From NCBI RefSeq assembly GCF_900113735.1, contig NZ_FOQM01000007.1:124001-188000 (forward strand): DNA of 64,000 bases, given 5' to 3'. This DNA comes from Bradyrhizobium sp. Gha. GTDB taxonomy: Bacteria; Pseudomonadota; Alphaproteobacteria; Rhizobiales; Xanthobacteraceae. Position numbers and translations under genes: made by a program. Under the pieces are notes generated by a model. The model was not told the origin of the DNA and made no database searches. It saw only the letters and a program-made list of their open reading frames with translations. Shown one piece after another: positions 54,709-63,473 of this stretch (the stretch's first letter is position 1; each line of letters starts with the position of its first letter).

Positions 54709-56733
54709 TCAGCCGCGGTGCTTCTTCTTGCCCTTCTTGCCGGAGGCGCCCGGCCATTCAGTGACCGACGGCGCATGTTTGGCGTCGCCGGATTTGTTGC
54801 CGAAGTTCTTGTTCTTCTTCCCGAAGGCCGGCTTGCCGAATTTGCCGCCGTCGTAGGGCTTGGCGTCAGACTTGGCGTTGCTCTTGGCGTGCGGCTTGCC
54901 CTGGTGCCTGGCCTCGGGCTTTCCGCGCGGCCTGTCGTGCTGCTTTCGCTCGTTCGCGTTCCAGGGATCGTCGCTGCGGCGGACGACGCGATCGTCGTCA
55001 CCTTCATCGCGCCGTGGCGCACGCGAGCGCTTCTCCGGCGACGTCTGCTCCTGCGGCGCGCCCGTCATCGCCTCGATGCGGATGCTGTCTTCCTTGTCTG
55101 GGCGCTTGACCCTGGCGGCAAAGGACTCCGCGACCCTCTCGGAGATCTCGAACTCGGTGGTGGTGTCCGAGATCTTGATCGCGCCGATGTCGCGCTTGTC
55201 GATGCCGCCGCGGCGGCAGATCATCGGCAACAGCCAGCGCGCTTCCGCATTCTTGCGACGCCCGATGGCGGCCCGGAACCAGACGGTCGGCTCCGCCATG
55301 ACGTGCTTTTTCCCTGATTTGGCGGCAGGCCGCTCAGACCGGTCATCACCACGCGGCTTTCGATCGTCGCGCGGCGTGCGATCGTCACGTGGCGTGCGAT
55401 CGTCACGTGGCCGGCTGCTGCGCTCGCCCGGATCGATGATGTCTTCGGGCGACGGCAGCCGCGCGCGATAAAGCCGCGCCAGCGCTGCTGCAATATCCTC
55501 GGCCGACCGCTCCGCCAGCAAGGCCTTCGCGAGCTCCAGATCGTCCGATGTCGTCTCCTCGGTGAACAGCACGTCCTTCATGCGCTGATGATCGAGCTTG
55601 CGGATCTCATCCGCCTGCGGCGCCATGCCCCAGTTCGCCTCGATGCCGGACAGACTCAGCAGCACCTCCGCACGCCGCCGCCGTACCGGCGGCACCAGCA
55701 GGACGCTCACACCCTTCCGGCCCGCGCGCCCGGTGCGGCCCGAGCGATGCTGCATCACCTCGGGGTCATTCGGCAGGTCCGCGTGAATGACGAGGTCGAG
55801 GCTCGGCAGGTCGATGCCGCGGGCGGCAACGTCGGTCGCGACGCAAATGCGGGCGCGCCCGTCCCGGAGCGACTGGAGCGCCAGGGTCCGCTCGTTCTGC
55901 GTCAGCTCGCCGGACAATGCGACCACGGAGAAACCACGCTCCAGCAGCGCGGCCTGCAAATGCCTGACCGCATCCCGCGTATTGCAGAACACCAGCGCGC
56001 TCGGGGACTCGTAGAAGCGCAGCACGTTGACGACCGCATGCTCGACATCACCGGGAGCAACCCGGATGGCACGATACTCGATGTCGGCATGACCGCCCTC
56101 GTCGCCTGCGACCTCGATGCGAAACGCATCCTGCTGATACTGTTTTGCCAGCGCCACGATGCCGCGTGGAAAGGTCGCGGAGAACAGCAGCGTGCGGCGC
56201 GTCTCCGGCGTGGTCTCGAGGATGAACTCCATGTCCTCGCGGAAACCGAGATTGAGCATCTCGTCGGCCTCGTCGAGCACGACGACCTTCAATTCCGAGA
56301 TGTCGAGGCGGTTGCGCCGAAGATGATCGCATAGGCGGCCGGGCGTGCCGACGACGATGTGGGCGCCAGCGGCCAGCTCGCGCTGCTCGCGGCGCGGGTC
56401 CATGCCGCCGACGCAGGAGACGACGCGCGCGTTGGCATGGGCATAGAGCCAGGTGAGCTCGCGCTGAACCTGCAAGGCGAGCTCGCGGGTGGGCGCGACG
56501 ATCAGGGCCAAAGGTGCTGCGGCCCGTTCGAACGTCGCGGCATCGCCGAGCAGGTCCCTGGCCATCGCCAAACCGTAAGCGACGGTTTTGCCGGAGCCGG
56601 TTTGCGCCGACACCAGAAGATCGCGTTCGACAGTATCTTCGCCGAGCACGGCGAGTTGAACGGGGGTCGGAGAATCGTAATTGCGCTCAGCCAGGGCACG
56701 GGCGAGCGGCGGGGTCAGGGCCGGAAAGGACAC
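54709..56733 (-). CDS. DEAD-box RNA helicase with DbpA-type domain
   Basis: A 674-residue helicase. RecA-1 has the Q-motif region (NYDSPTPVQLAVL), AQTGSGKT, PTRELA, VGTPGRL, DEAD and SAT; RecA-2 has ALVFCNTRDA, ATDVAARGIDL and HRSGRTGRAG. A linker of repeated PRDDRT units (about 440-470) precedes a DbpA-like RNA-binding domain (VWFRAAIGRRKNAEARWLLP) and a long Lys/Arg/Gly-rich tail ending KKGKKKHRG. This layout matches DeaD/CsdA-type helicases acting in ribosome assembly and RNA decay, often cold-induced. Confidence 0.95.
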   Translation of the reverse strand: MSFPALTPPLARALAERNYDSPTPVQLAVLGEDTVERDLLVSAQTGSGKTVAYGLAMARDLLGDAATFERAAAPLALIVAPTRELALQVQRELTWLYAHANARVVSCVGGMDPRREQRELAAGAHIVVGTPGRLCDHLRRNRLDISELKVVVLDEADEMLNLGFREDMEFILETTPETRRTLLFSATFPRGIVALAKQYQQDAFRIEVAGDEGGHADIEYRAIRVAPGDVEHAVVNVLRFYESPSALVFCNTRDAVRHLQAALLERGFSVVALSGELTQNERTLALQSLRDGRARICVATDVAARGIDLPSLDLVIHADLPNDPEVMQHRSGRTGRAGRKGVSVLLVPPVRRRRAEVLLSLSGIEANWGMAPQADEIRKLDHQRMKDVLFTEETTSDDLELAKALLAERSAEDIAAALARLYRARLPSPEDIIDPGERSSRPRDDRTPRDDRTPRDDRKPRGDDRSERPAAKSGKKHVMAEPTVWFRAAIGRRKNAEARWLLPMICRRGGIDKRDIGAIKISDTTTEFEISERVAESFAARVKRPDKEDSIRIEAMTGAPQEQTSPEKRSRAPRRDEGDDDRVVRRSDDPWNANERKQHDRPRGKPEARHQGKPHAKSNAKSDAKPYDGGKFGKPAFGKKNKNFGNKSGDAKHAPSVTEWPGASGKKGKKKHRG
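55357..55410. repeat. 18-base tandem repeat inside the helicase gene
   Basis: Two identical copies of CGTGCGATCGTCACGTGG (55375-55392 and 55393-55410) follow a degenerate copy (55357-55374). They encode the hexapeptide repeat PRDDRT in the helicase linker and keep the frame, so copy number could vary between strains. Confidence 0.85.
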
Positions 56734-57016
56734 GGGATGAAAACCTTGGTTGGTCCGGGCGCGGAACGGAAAGCCGTGGGCCTGGCGCTGCCCTCGCGGC
56801 AGAAGACCCGGTCACACCCATGATGATCTTGATTTGGACGCTCTTTACGCCAGCAGCGGCGAAATCACCATGCCTTTGATGCATGGCATTGGCGACAGGG
56901 TGAACAAGCCCGGGATGCTCGGCCGGCACTTTTGGGGGGCTTTGGGCCCGAAAAGGCGGGCATTTGCGGTCATCTCGCCTAAATTGTGCGCGATCAGACG
57001 TACCGGGAATGCACCT

Positions 57017-57559
57017 ATGGGCACGTCAGACGAACGGCAGTGCGGCGACTGCACACTTTGTTGCAAAGTGATGGCCATCGAGGCGCTCGCCAAGCCGGTG
57101 GGCCGCTGGTGCACACATTGCAAGCCCGGCCGCGGCTGCGCGATCTATGCCGGTCGGCCCGCCGAATGCGAGGCGTTCACCTGCCTCTGGCTCGCTGATG
57201 GCCTCCTCGACCAACGCTGGAAGCCGAGCCGCTCCAAGCTGGTCGTGACCACGTCCGAGGACGGCGTCGAAATCCGCTGCGACCCCGGCTCTCCCAATGC
57301 CTGGCGTAGGGAGCCCTACGCAGCCGAGATCCGCGCCTGGGCCGAGGAAGGCGAGCGCAACGACATGACCGTTGTCGTGATCATCGGCCAGCGCATGATC
57401 CTGGTCACACCGGAGCACGAATTCGATCTCGGCATCATCGGACCGGATGAGCGCATCGTGCGCGAGCTTGACGGAACCAAGGTGGTGGGCGCGACGGTGG
57501 TGAGGGCGACTGAGCTTGATGCCACTTCAGATGTCGGCGGAGCCAGATCGACCGGTTGA
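57017..57559 (+). CDS. YkgJ-type cysteine cluster protein
   Basis: A 180-residue protein rich in N-terminal cysteines: CGDCTLCCKVMAI, WCTHCKPGRGCAIYAGRP and ECEAFTCLWL, eight or more cysteines in the first 70 residues, the layout of the YkgJ family thought to bind zinc or an iron-sulfur cluster. The rest is a mixed alpha/beta domain with TVVVIIGQRMILVTPEHEF. The start at 57017 is chosen because the frame upstream to 56750 is antisense-like filler. The molecular role is not established. Confidence 0.82.
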   Translation: MGTSDERQCGDCTLCCKVMAIEALAKPVGRWCTHCKPGRGCAIYAGRPAECEAFTCLWLADGLLDQRWKPSRSKLVVTTSEDGVEIRCDPGSPNAWRREPYAAEIRAWAEEGERNDMTVVVIIGQRMILVTPEHEFDLGIIGPDERIVRELDGTKVVGATVVRATELDATSDVGGARSTG

Positions 57560-57630
57560 CGGATAGGTGTCTTGCCACAGCGATCATCCGATCGCAGGTT
57601 CTGCCTCACGGAAACGCATGGGGATGAAAC

Positions 57631-57984
57631 ATGGCCGACAGCATATCGCTCGCCGACAAGTTAGCTACCTTCAGTGATTATTGGTCGCCGCGCACGATCA
57701 CGACCTTCAACGATTGCGACGTGATGGTGGTGAAGGTGAAGGGCGAATTCACCTGGCACAAGCACGACGATACCGACGATTTCTTTCTCGTTCTCAAGGG
57801 CGAGTTGGATATCGAGCTGCGCGACCGCACTGTCACGCTCAGACCGGGCGAGCTCTATGTGGTACCCAAGGGTGTCGAGCATCGCCCGGTGGCGCGCGAG
57901 GAGGTTCATCTCATGCTGATCGAGCCGACGGGCACGCCGAATACGGGCGACAAGGCCACGGCCGCAGCGCGCAAGCTCGCATAG
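57631..57984 (+). CDS. Small cupin-domain protein
   Basis: A 117-residue single cupin. Motif 1 is EFTWHKHDDTDDFFLVLKGE, with metal-ligand histidines and glutamate/aspartate; motif 2 is LRPGELYVVPKGVEHRPVA. The fold is complete and a metal site is expected, but the reaction or ligand is unknown. GGGGATGAAAC precedes the ATG. It ends 11 bases before the convergent 57996 gene. Confidence 0.9.
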   Translation: MADSISLADKLATFSDYWSPRTITTFNDCDVMVVKVKGEFTWHKHDDTDDFFLVLKGELDIELRDRTVTLRPGELYVVPKGVEHRPVAREEVHLMLIEPTGTPNTGDKATAAARKLA

Positions 57985-57995
57985 CGGGCGCAGCC

Positions 57996-58508
57996 TTAAT
58001 CCCTCGACGTCACGAGCCTGCTGAAGCTGCCGGCCAACCGCGCTCTGACCCGCACGAGAGAGTCCTTCGCGGCGCGGCTTAAGGCGCGGATGGCGCGCCA
58101 GGCTTCCGTTGCCTCCAGCCACGCCTTCATCTCGGTGAACTTCCCGTAGCACCATGCGAACGCCGGAATTCGCATCAGCTTGTCGCGGGTGAGGTGGAAC
58201 AGGCGCTCGACCAGCACCAGCTTGAGCAGCTCGCAGCCGATGAACGCCGCCACGCCGCTCAGGAACTGACCCGTTGCGACGAGATAGGCCGCCAGCGGCT
58301 TGATCGGCTCCAGAATGATCACGGGCACGGAAAACAGCGCGAGCGACGGATATGGCGGCAGCGATTTGATCCAGGCGCGCAGCCGCTTGAATTCGAAATG
58401 CCGGGCAACCCAGCGGGAGATTGGCATCGCCACGGCCATGAACACCGCATCCACCAGGAAGTAGATGGCCGCCAGGATGTAAGTGACCGGTTTCAGGACT
58501 TGCTTCAC
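57996..58508 (-). CDS. Inner-membrane protein of unknown function
   Basis: A 170-residue protein with three likely membrane segments: VTYILAAIYFLVDAVFMAVA, YPSLALFSVPVIILEPIKPL and AYLVATGQFLSGVAAFIGCE, then a basic cytoplasmic tail (RAIRALSRAAKDSLVRVRAR). I recall it as a conserved hypothetical in the lineage but not a function. The start is GTG at 58508, with GGGAGAGGTACC upstream. Confidence 0.75.
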   Translation of the reverse strand: MKQVLKPVTYILAAIYFLVDAVFMAVAMPISRWVARHFEFKRLRAWIKSLPPYPSLALFSVPVIILEPIKPLAAYLVATGQFLSGVAAFIGCELLKLVLVERLFHLTRDKLMRIPAFAWCYGKFTEMKAWLEATEAWRAIRALSRAAKDSLVRVRARLAGSFSRLVTSRD

Positions 58509-58616
58509 GGTACCTCTCCCGTGACTGAAAGCCGGAACTCGGGCCTAAGTTTCACCCCAGCGTGAATAACTCGGGGATTTTCGACGGAACTTTTGGGGCG
58601 TTCGGTCCGGTCCGAA

Positions 58617-59039
58617 TCAGATCTCGGCATAGATTTCCAGAAGATTGCCGTCCGGATCCCGGAAAAACAGCGTCCGATGCCCAAACGGCTGGTTCGTCGG
58701 CGGTGACAGCAGCTCGATACCCTGCTGCACGAGCTCGCCGGCGCAGGCATCAACCTCGGCTGGAGAGACCTTGAAGGCCAGTTGCAGTGAGGCACTCCCC
58801 ACCGGTGTCGGCGCGTCAGCCGCTGTGCGGCTTGGTCTCGCCAAAGCGAGCGTGTTGCTGCCGAGGCCGTACTCGATCCAGTTCGGGGACAGTTCGCGAA
58901 GCAACGATAAGGCGAGCACGTCCTCGTAGAAGCGGCGCATTGCGACCATGTCCCGCACGAAGATGACGGTGTAGTCGATCGAGCGGATGGCGCTGAAGGC
59001 AGAGCGACGCTTGGGTTCGGATGCTCGTTCGTTTGTCAT
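58617..59039 (-). CDS. VOC/glyoxalase superfamily protein
   Basis: A 140-residue vicinal-oxygen-chelate protein: two beta-alpha-beta-beta-beta modules, first IDYTVIFVRDMVAMRRFYED and VLALSLLRE, second SLQLAFKVSPAEVDACAGEL ending in FRDPDGNLLEIYAEI, the classic second-half metal motif with its glutamate. The specific reaction (dioxygenase, lyase or resistance function) cannot be told. The ATG at 59039 replaces a longer basic frame to 59102. It is 76 bases downstream of the dehydrogenase gene on the same strand. Confidence 0.88.
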   Translation of the reverse strand: MTNERASEPKRRSAFSAIRSIDYTVIFVRDMVAMRRFYEDVLALSLLRELSPNWIEYGLGSNTLALARPSRTAADAPTPVGSASLQLAFKVSPAEVDACAGELVQQGIELLSPPTNQPFGHRTLFFRDPDGNLLEIYAEI

Positions 59040-59115
59040 TGTGGCTTTTATTCCAATCGCCGGCTCGCGGGACCGGCGACCCAGATTACGCTTACGCTCC
59101 ACCCGGGCTACAGCC

Positions 59116-60267
59116 CTATTCCACCAATTCCGGCCACGGCACGATGGTCGACTTCACCGTCTTCATCGCCATCGCGTCCTTCACGGCTTGCGAGACGCCC
59201 GCTTCCGTGAATGGATAGATCGTCTGCATCGTCAGCCAGGGATATTTGTCGCGGGTGCGGTAGAGCATGTCGACGCCGAGGGGGAGATCATTGCCTGTGA
59301 AGCCCCAGGAGCCGAGCACGTTGAGGTCCTTGGTGCAGATGCGGTGCCATGAGGTCTCGATCGAGCCGGCGTCGGTGAACTGGCCCATCTCGACATAGGT
59401 GCCCCCATCACGCAGCATCTCGATGCCTTCGGGGCCGGCGGTCGGATGGCCCGAGCAATCCATGACGAGGTCGGCACCGAAGCCGCCGACGATCTCGCGG
59501 ACACGCGCGATGCGCGCCTCGGGCGATTTGATCTCCTCGATGTTCACCGTCGCTTCCGCGCCGAACTCACGGGCGAGCTTGAGCCGCGGCTCTTCCGGCG
59601 CACCGACGCAGATGACCCGCCCTGCTCCCATCTCCTTTGCTGCCGCGACCGCCAGAATGCCGATCGGGCCCGAGCCCTGGATCACCACCGTGTCGGCCCA
59701 GGTGAAGCCGCCGGCGCGGGTCGCGCGATTGAAGGCGCGGATGCAGGAGGTCAGCGGCTCGGACAATGCGCCGAGCCGCAGCGACATGTCGTCGGGCAGC
59801 TTGTAGATCTTGGTGCCCGGCAGCATGTCGAGATCGACATAGACATATTCGGCCCAGCCGCCCCACATGTGCGGCGCCTTGTCGAAGCCGAGATAGCGGC
59901 CGTAATAAACCGGCGTCAGGCATTTGTTGGCTAGTTGCGGATAATGGATGCAGTAGTAGCAGCGCCCGCAGGGCATCAGCGGCGGGATCATCACCTTCGA
60001 GCCGACCTTCAGCGGCTTGCTCATGAAATCTTCGCTGAACTCGTCGCCGCATTCGACGATGACACCGCCGATCTCGTGGCCGAGCGTGAACGGCCAGGGC
60101 AGCGGCTTCGGCCAATGACCTTTCAGGATATGCAGATCAGTGCCGAAGACGCCGCACGCGCCGATCTTGATCAGCGCACCCTTGCGGCCGACCTTCGGCC
60201 ACGGCACCGTCTTGATCACGGGCTCCGAGCCTGGTCCGGCGTGGGTGCATACGCGGATTGAATCCAT
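59116..60267 (-). CDS. Zinc-type alcohol dehydrogenase (MDR) with altered zinc-ligand site
   Basis: A 383-residue medium-chain dehydrogenase. The GHE motif (H64-E65) and the four structural-zinc cysteines (C100, C103, C106, C116 in PCGRCYYCIHYPQLANKC) are kept, and VVIQGSGPIGILAVAAAKEM is the NAD(P) Rossmann loop. The catalytic-zinc cysteine, normally in CG[IV]CGTD, is phenylalanine here: ACGVFGTDLHI with F41 (codon TTC, one base from TGC). The enzyme may have lost zinc or work without it. GAGGAAACAGCC precedes the ATG at 60267. The VOC gene follows on the same strand. Confidence 0.9.
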   Translation of the reverse strand: MDSIRVCTHAGPGSEPVIKTVPWPKVGRKGALIKIGACGVFGTDLHILKGHWPKPLPWPFTLGHEIGGVIVECGDEFSEDFMSKPLKVGSKVMIPPLMPCGRCYYCIHYPQLANKCLTPVYYGRYLGFDKAPHMWGGWAEYVYVDLDMLPGTKIYKLPDDMSLRLGALSEPLTSCIRAFNRATRAGGFTWADTVVIQGSGPIGILAVAAAKEMGAGRVICVGAPEEPRLKLAREFGAEATVNIEEIKSPEARIARVREIVGGFGADLVMDCSGHPTAGPEGIEMLRDGGTYVEMGQFTDAGSIETSWHRICTKDLNVLGSWGFTGNDLPLGVDMLYRTRDKYPWLTMQTIYPFTEAGVSQAVKDAMAMKTVKSTIVPWPELVE

Positions 60268-60447
60268 GGCTGTTTCCTCACGGCCCGTCTTGTGTTGAAT
60301 GATGCGGGCTCCGGCAGAGCGTATGTGAGGTTCGGCCAGATGCCAACCGCGGCAACGAATGCAGGCGCCGCGCGCGCAATCCCGCCAAGGTGAACGTTTG
60401 AACCAAATCCCCAAAATCCTGTCGTCGCGTCCGGCTCGTTCGCGGCG

Positions 60448-61638
60448 ATGAGGTCCGTGCCCTACCGGCTGCAGTTCATCGCTTACGTGCTGGCGATGAT
60501 GGCGGACAATATCGAGCATGTGATCAGCCATTGGGTGGTGTTCCAGAAATTCCACTCGCCGACGCCGGGGGGCTTTGCGGTGCTGTCGCACTGGCTGCCG
60601 TTCCTGCTGTTCTCGGTCGCGGTCGGCGGGCTGGCCGACCGCTTCGATCCGCGCCGCATCATCCAGTGCGGCATGCTGCTGTTCATCCTGGCATCAAGCG
60701 GATGGGGCTTCTTCTTCATCACCGACACCGTCCAGATGTGGCACGCGATGCTGCTGCTGGTGATCCACGGCTGTGCCGGCGTGCTGTGGCAGACGCCGAA
60801 CCAGCTGCTGCTCTACGACCTCGTCGGCCCCGCAGACCTTCCGAGCGCGGTGCGGCTGAATGCGATGGCGCGTTATCTCGGCATCCTGGTCGGACCTGCG
60901 GGCGGCGGAATCATCATCCTGACACTCGGCACCTCGCACGGCATCATCTTCAACACGCTGTTCTATCTGCCGATGCTGCTGTGGCTGTTCTGGGCGCCGG
61001 TGCGCGACGGCAGCATCGCTGTCAGACGGTTCGCAATGCGCGGCTTTGCCGACATCCTGCTGACCATCCGCGCCATCGGCACGCAGCCGGTGCTGACGGC
61101 GATGACATGGCTTGCCGGACTCACCTCCTTCACGATCGGCAATGCCTATCATGCCCAGATGCCGGGCTTTGCCGGCGATCTCGGCCATGGTGATCCCGGC
61201 GTGTCCTACAGCGTGCTGCTGGCAGCCGACGCCGCCGGCGCGCTGCTTGCAGGCATTGCGCTGGAATCCTGGGGACGCCTCAAGGGCACGCCGCGTACCG
61301 CGATCCTGCTCGCGACGTTCTGGAGTCTGGCCCTGCTCGGCTTCGCGGCGGTGCGGATCTATCCGGTCGCGATCGTGCTGCTGTTCTGTGCCGGATTTTT
61401 CGAGCTGTCGTTCAACACCATGGCGCAGGCGCTGGTGCAGCTGAATGCGCCTTCTGACATCCGCGGCCGCGTCGTCGGGCTCTACAATATGGCCGGGCTC
61501 GGCATGCGGGCCTTCAGCGGCATCACCGTCGGCGTGTTTGGCGCGGCGATCGGCATTCACTGGTCGCTGGGACTCTCGGCCGCCGCGCTGCTGGGGTTGC
61601 TGTGCCTGCTTTACGGGCGGGCGACCGGCAAGGCCTAG
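60448..61638 (+). CDS. MFS transporter (MFS_3/EntS-like)
   Basis: A 396-residue transporter with 12 predicted helices. The opening VPYRLQFIAYVLAMMADNIE and the loop motif GGLADRFDPRRI between helices 2 and 3 match the EntS-like exporter group; a second copy of the motif region, ALESWGRLKGTPR, sits between helices 8 and 9. The substrate is unknown. No upstream in-frame start exists before an in-frame TGA, so the ATG at 60448 is used even without a clear ribosome site. Confidence 0.88.
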   Translation: MRSVPYRLQFIAYVLAMMADNIEHVISHWVVFQKFHSPTPGGFAVLSHWLPFLLFSVAVGGLADRFDPRRIIQCGMLLFILASSGWGFFFITDTVQMWHAMLLLVIHGCAGVLWQTPNQLLLYDLVGPADLPSAVRLNAMARYLGILVGPAGGGIIILTLGTSHGIIFNTLFYLPMLLWLFWAPVRDGSIAVRRFAMRGFADILLTIRAIGTQPVLTAMTWLAGLTSFTIGNAYHAQMPGFAGDLGHGDPGVSYSVLLAADAAGALLAGIALESWGRLKGTPRTAILLATFWSLALLGFAAVRIYPVAIVLLFCAGFFELSFNTMAQALVQLNAPSDIRGRVVGLYNMAGLGMRAFSGITVGVFGAAIGIHWSLGLSAAALLGLLCLLYGRATGKA

Positions 61639-61714
61639 AGCGCAGCCCGATACCGTCCGCCTCCTGATGCGGCATTTTCAACGCAACGTCGCTCGGTATT
61701 CGCCGCGCCAGATC

Positions 61715-61730
61715 ATAACGCGGCATTAAC
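61715..61730 (+). promoter_or_regulatory. CtrA-like box (one mismatch) upstream of the PilZ gene
   Basis: ATAACGCGGCATTAAC fits TTAA-N7-TTAAC except for the first base. It lies 57 bases before the PilZ gene start codon at 61787, a typical distance for a CtrA-controlled promoter. Confidence 0.4.
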
Positions 61731-61786
61731 CCTATGCAGCTTAGGGTGGTGTCGGACTCCGCCAGGCGGGGGGTCGGGTTGTGAAA

Positions 61787-62398
61787 ATGGCGTTGGCGAA
61801 CAAAAAATTTCTTCCAGCCGCAGAGGAACGTCGGCGTTTCCAGCGGGTGAAGGTGCACCTGCTCGGCCGTTACATGCTGCCGGATCGCCGGGAATTCCCC
61901 TGTCAGGTGATCAACATGTCACCCGGCGGGCTCGCGCTGCTGGCGCCCGGCATCGGCAATGTCGGTGATCGCGTCGTCGCCTATCTCGACCATATCGGCC
62001 GGGTCGAGGGCAAGATCACAAGGATCATCGACAACGGCTTCGCCATGACGGTGGGCGCGACGCCGCGCAAGCGCGACAAGCTCGCGGCCCAGCTGACCTG
62101 GCTTGCCAACCGCGACATCCTCAATTTGCCGGAAGACCGCCGCCACGACCGCATCGTGCCGCGCAACCCGATCGCGGTTCTGACGCTCGAGGACGGTACC
62201 AAGATGACCTGCCGCATCATCGACCTGTCGCTGTCGGGCGCGGCCATTGCCGCGGAGAACCGCCCGCCACTCAAATCGACCGTATTGCTCGGCCGGGTCC
62301 AGGGGCGCGTGGTCCGAAACCTCGAAGACGGCTTCGCACTCGAGTTCCTGCATTCGCAGCCGATCGAGACTCTCGAAGAGAGCGTTACCGCGCGGTAA
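61787..62398 (+). CDS. Tandem PilZ-domain protein
   Basis: A 203-residue protein with two PilZ domains. The first has EERRRFQRVKV (RxxxR) and VINMSPGGLAL ([DN]xSxxG); the second has RRHDRIVPRNPIAV and IIDLSLSGAAI. Both carry the residues that bind cyclic di-GMP in known PilZ proteins. No enzymatic domain is fused, so it is probably a receptor or adaptor. ATG at 61787 (MALANKKF) is preferred to a GTG two codons earlier. A terminator follows 38 bases after the stop, then a BTLCP peptidase gene. Confidence 0.92.
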   Translation: MALANKKFLPAAEERRRFQRVKVHLLGRYMLPDRREFPCQVINMSPGGLALLAPGIGNVGDRVVAYLDHIGRVEGKITRIIDNGFAMTVGATPRKRDKLAAQLTWLANRDILNLPEDRRHDRIVPRNPIAVLTLEDGTKMTCRIIDLSLSGAAIAAENRPPLKSTVLLGRVQGRVVRNLEDGFALEFLHSQPIETLEESVTAR

Positions 62399-62728
62399 AG
62401 CGAAAGCGCAGCAAAACCCCGGCTTTTCCAGCCTCAAAGGCGGCCTCCGCGATACGGAAGCCGCCTTTTTCGCATCTCGACGCGACATCACGCGGGTTAA
62501 CGTGCAACCTCCTCGGGGTAGAAACATCAGTTCCGCCAGCGTTCCCCCCGTTAACTGCTACAATTTGAATCAATTGCAGTCGTTTCAAAATTTAGTTGAA
62601 TTCGCTTCAAGTATAGATCGAACTTGCCCCGACTTTTACTTGCATTCGTCTCGACTTGACTTGGCTGACTTAGCGGCAACTCAAAAGCTCCGTGCGAGAT
62701 GTGGTCCCAACAAGAAACGGGGGCCGCA
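62399..62728. other. Intergenic region with terminator and AT-richer leader
   Basis: About 330 bases. The first third carries the PilZ terminator. From about 62550 to 62680 the sequence is clearly AT-richer than the surroundings, with several TTGAA/TTCAA elements, and should hold the promoter of the peptidase gene; no single promoter stood out. Confidence 0.5.
62436..62470 (+). terminator. Intrinsic terminator after the PilZ gene
   Basis: AAAGGCGGC (62436-62444) pairs with GCCGCCTTT (62460-62468), with additional TCC/GGA pairing inside, followed by TTC. The run CTTTTTC completes a good intrinsic terminator. Confidence 0.75.
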
Positions 62729-63355
62729 ATGTTGGACTTCAGGGGACAGGGGAAGGCACTGGCAGTTGTTGCCATGCTGTTCGGGATCAGCGCGACAGCG
62801 CAGGCCGGCGAAGGCCGTCTGCTCTACGCGAGCCTCGGCGACACTACGCGTGCGCCGATCGGCTGGGTCGAGTTTTGTGCCGAGAATGCCGCCGAATGTC
62901 AGGGCGGGCCGACGCAGCCGCGCGACATCGTGATGTCGCAGACCGCGTGGCGCGACCTGACCAAGGTCAATCGCTGGGTCAACGAGACGATCAAGCCTTT
63001 GACCGACCAGGACCACTGGGGCGTCGTGGAGAAATGGTCGCTGCCGTCAGACGGTTACGGCGACTGCGAAGACTACGTGTTGTTGAAGCGCAAGATGCTG
63101 ATGGATGCCGGTTGGCCACGTGAGGCCCTGCTCATCACCGTCGTCCGAGACAAGAAGGGCGAAGGACATGCGGTGCTGACGGTGAAGACCGACAAGGGCG
63201 AGTTCGTTCTCGACAATCAGAACGAAAACGTCGTTGCCTGGACGGAGACCGGCTACCGCTTCGTCAAGCGCCAGTCGCAGGCCGATCCCAACGTCTGGGT
63301 CTCGCTCGGCGATACCAGGCCGGCGGTCTCCACCGCCAGCGCAAGAGATCAGTAG
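62729..63355 (+). CDS. BTLCP transglutaminase-like cysteine peptidase (LapG-like family)
   Basis: A 208-residue precursor with signal GKALAVVAMLFGISATAQAG. The catalytic triad of the bacterial transglutaminase-like cysteine proteinases is visible: C113 in GYGDCEDYVLLK, H147 in GEGHAVLTV and D162 in FVLDNQNENV. The founding member LapG cleaves a surface adhesin under control of the c-di-GMP receptor LapD; no adhesin or LapD gene lies in this window, and many rhizobial paralogues are uncharacterised. GGGGGCCGCA precedes the ATG at 62729; an ATG at 62699 is an alternative. Confidence 0.9.
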   Translation: MLDFRGQGKALAVVAMLFGISATAQAGEGRLLYASLGDTTRAPIGWVEFCAENAAECQGGPTQPRDIVMSQTAWRDLTKVNRWVNETIKPLTDQDHWGVVEKWSLPSDGYGDCEDYVLLKRKMLMDAGWPREALLITVVRDKKGEGHAVLTVKTDKGEFVLDNQNENVVAWTETGYRFVKRQSQADPNVWVSLGDTRPAVSTASARDQ

Positions 63356-63423
63356 TTAAGAGAGAAACGAGTTACGCGGCCCGGTCACATCCCCACCCCT
63401 CCCCGTCCCAGACCGGTTCGCGC

Positions 63424-63453
63424 GCGGCCAGCCATCCCCCAATGGCTGGCCGC
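63424..63453. terminator. Bidirectional hairpin between convergent genes
   Basis: GCGGCCAGCCAT and ATGGCTGGCCGC form a perfect 12-pair stem with a 6-base loop. It lies 69 bases after the peptidase stop and 21 bases after the GntR stop on the opposite strand; the plus side is followed by AACCATTTT. Confidence 0.65.
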
Positions 63454-63473
63454 AACCATTTTGGGGGACTGCG

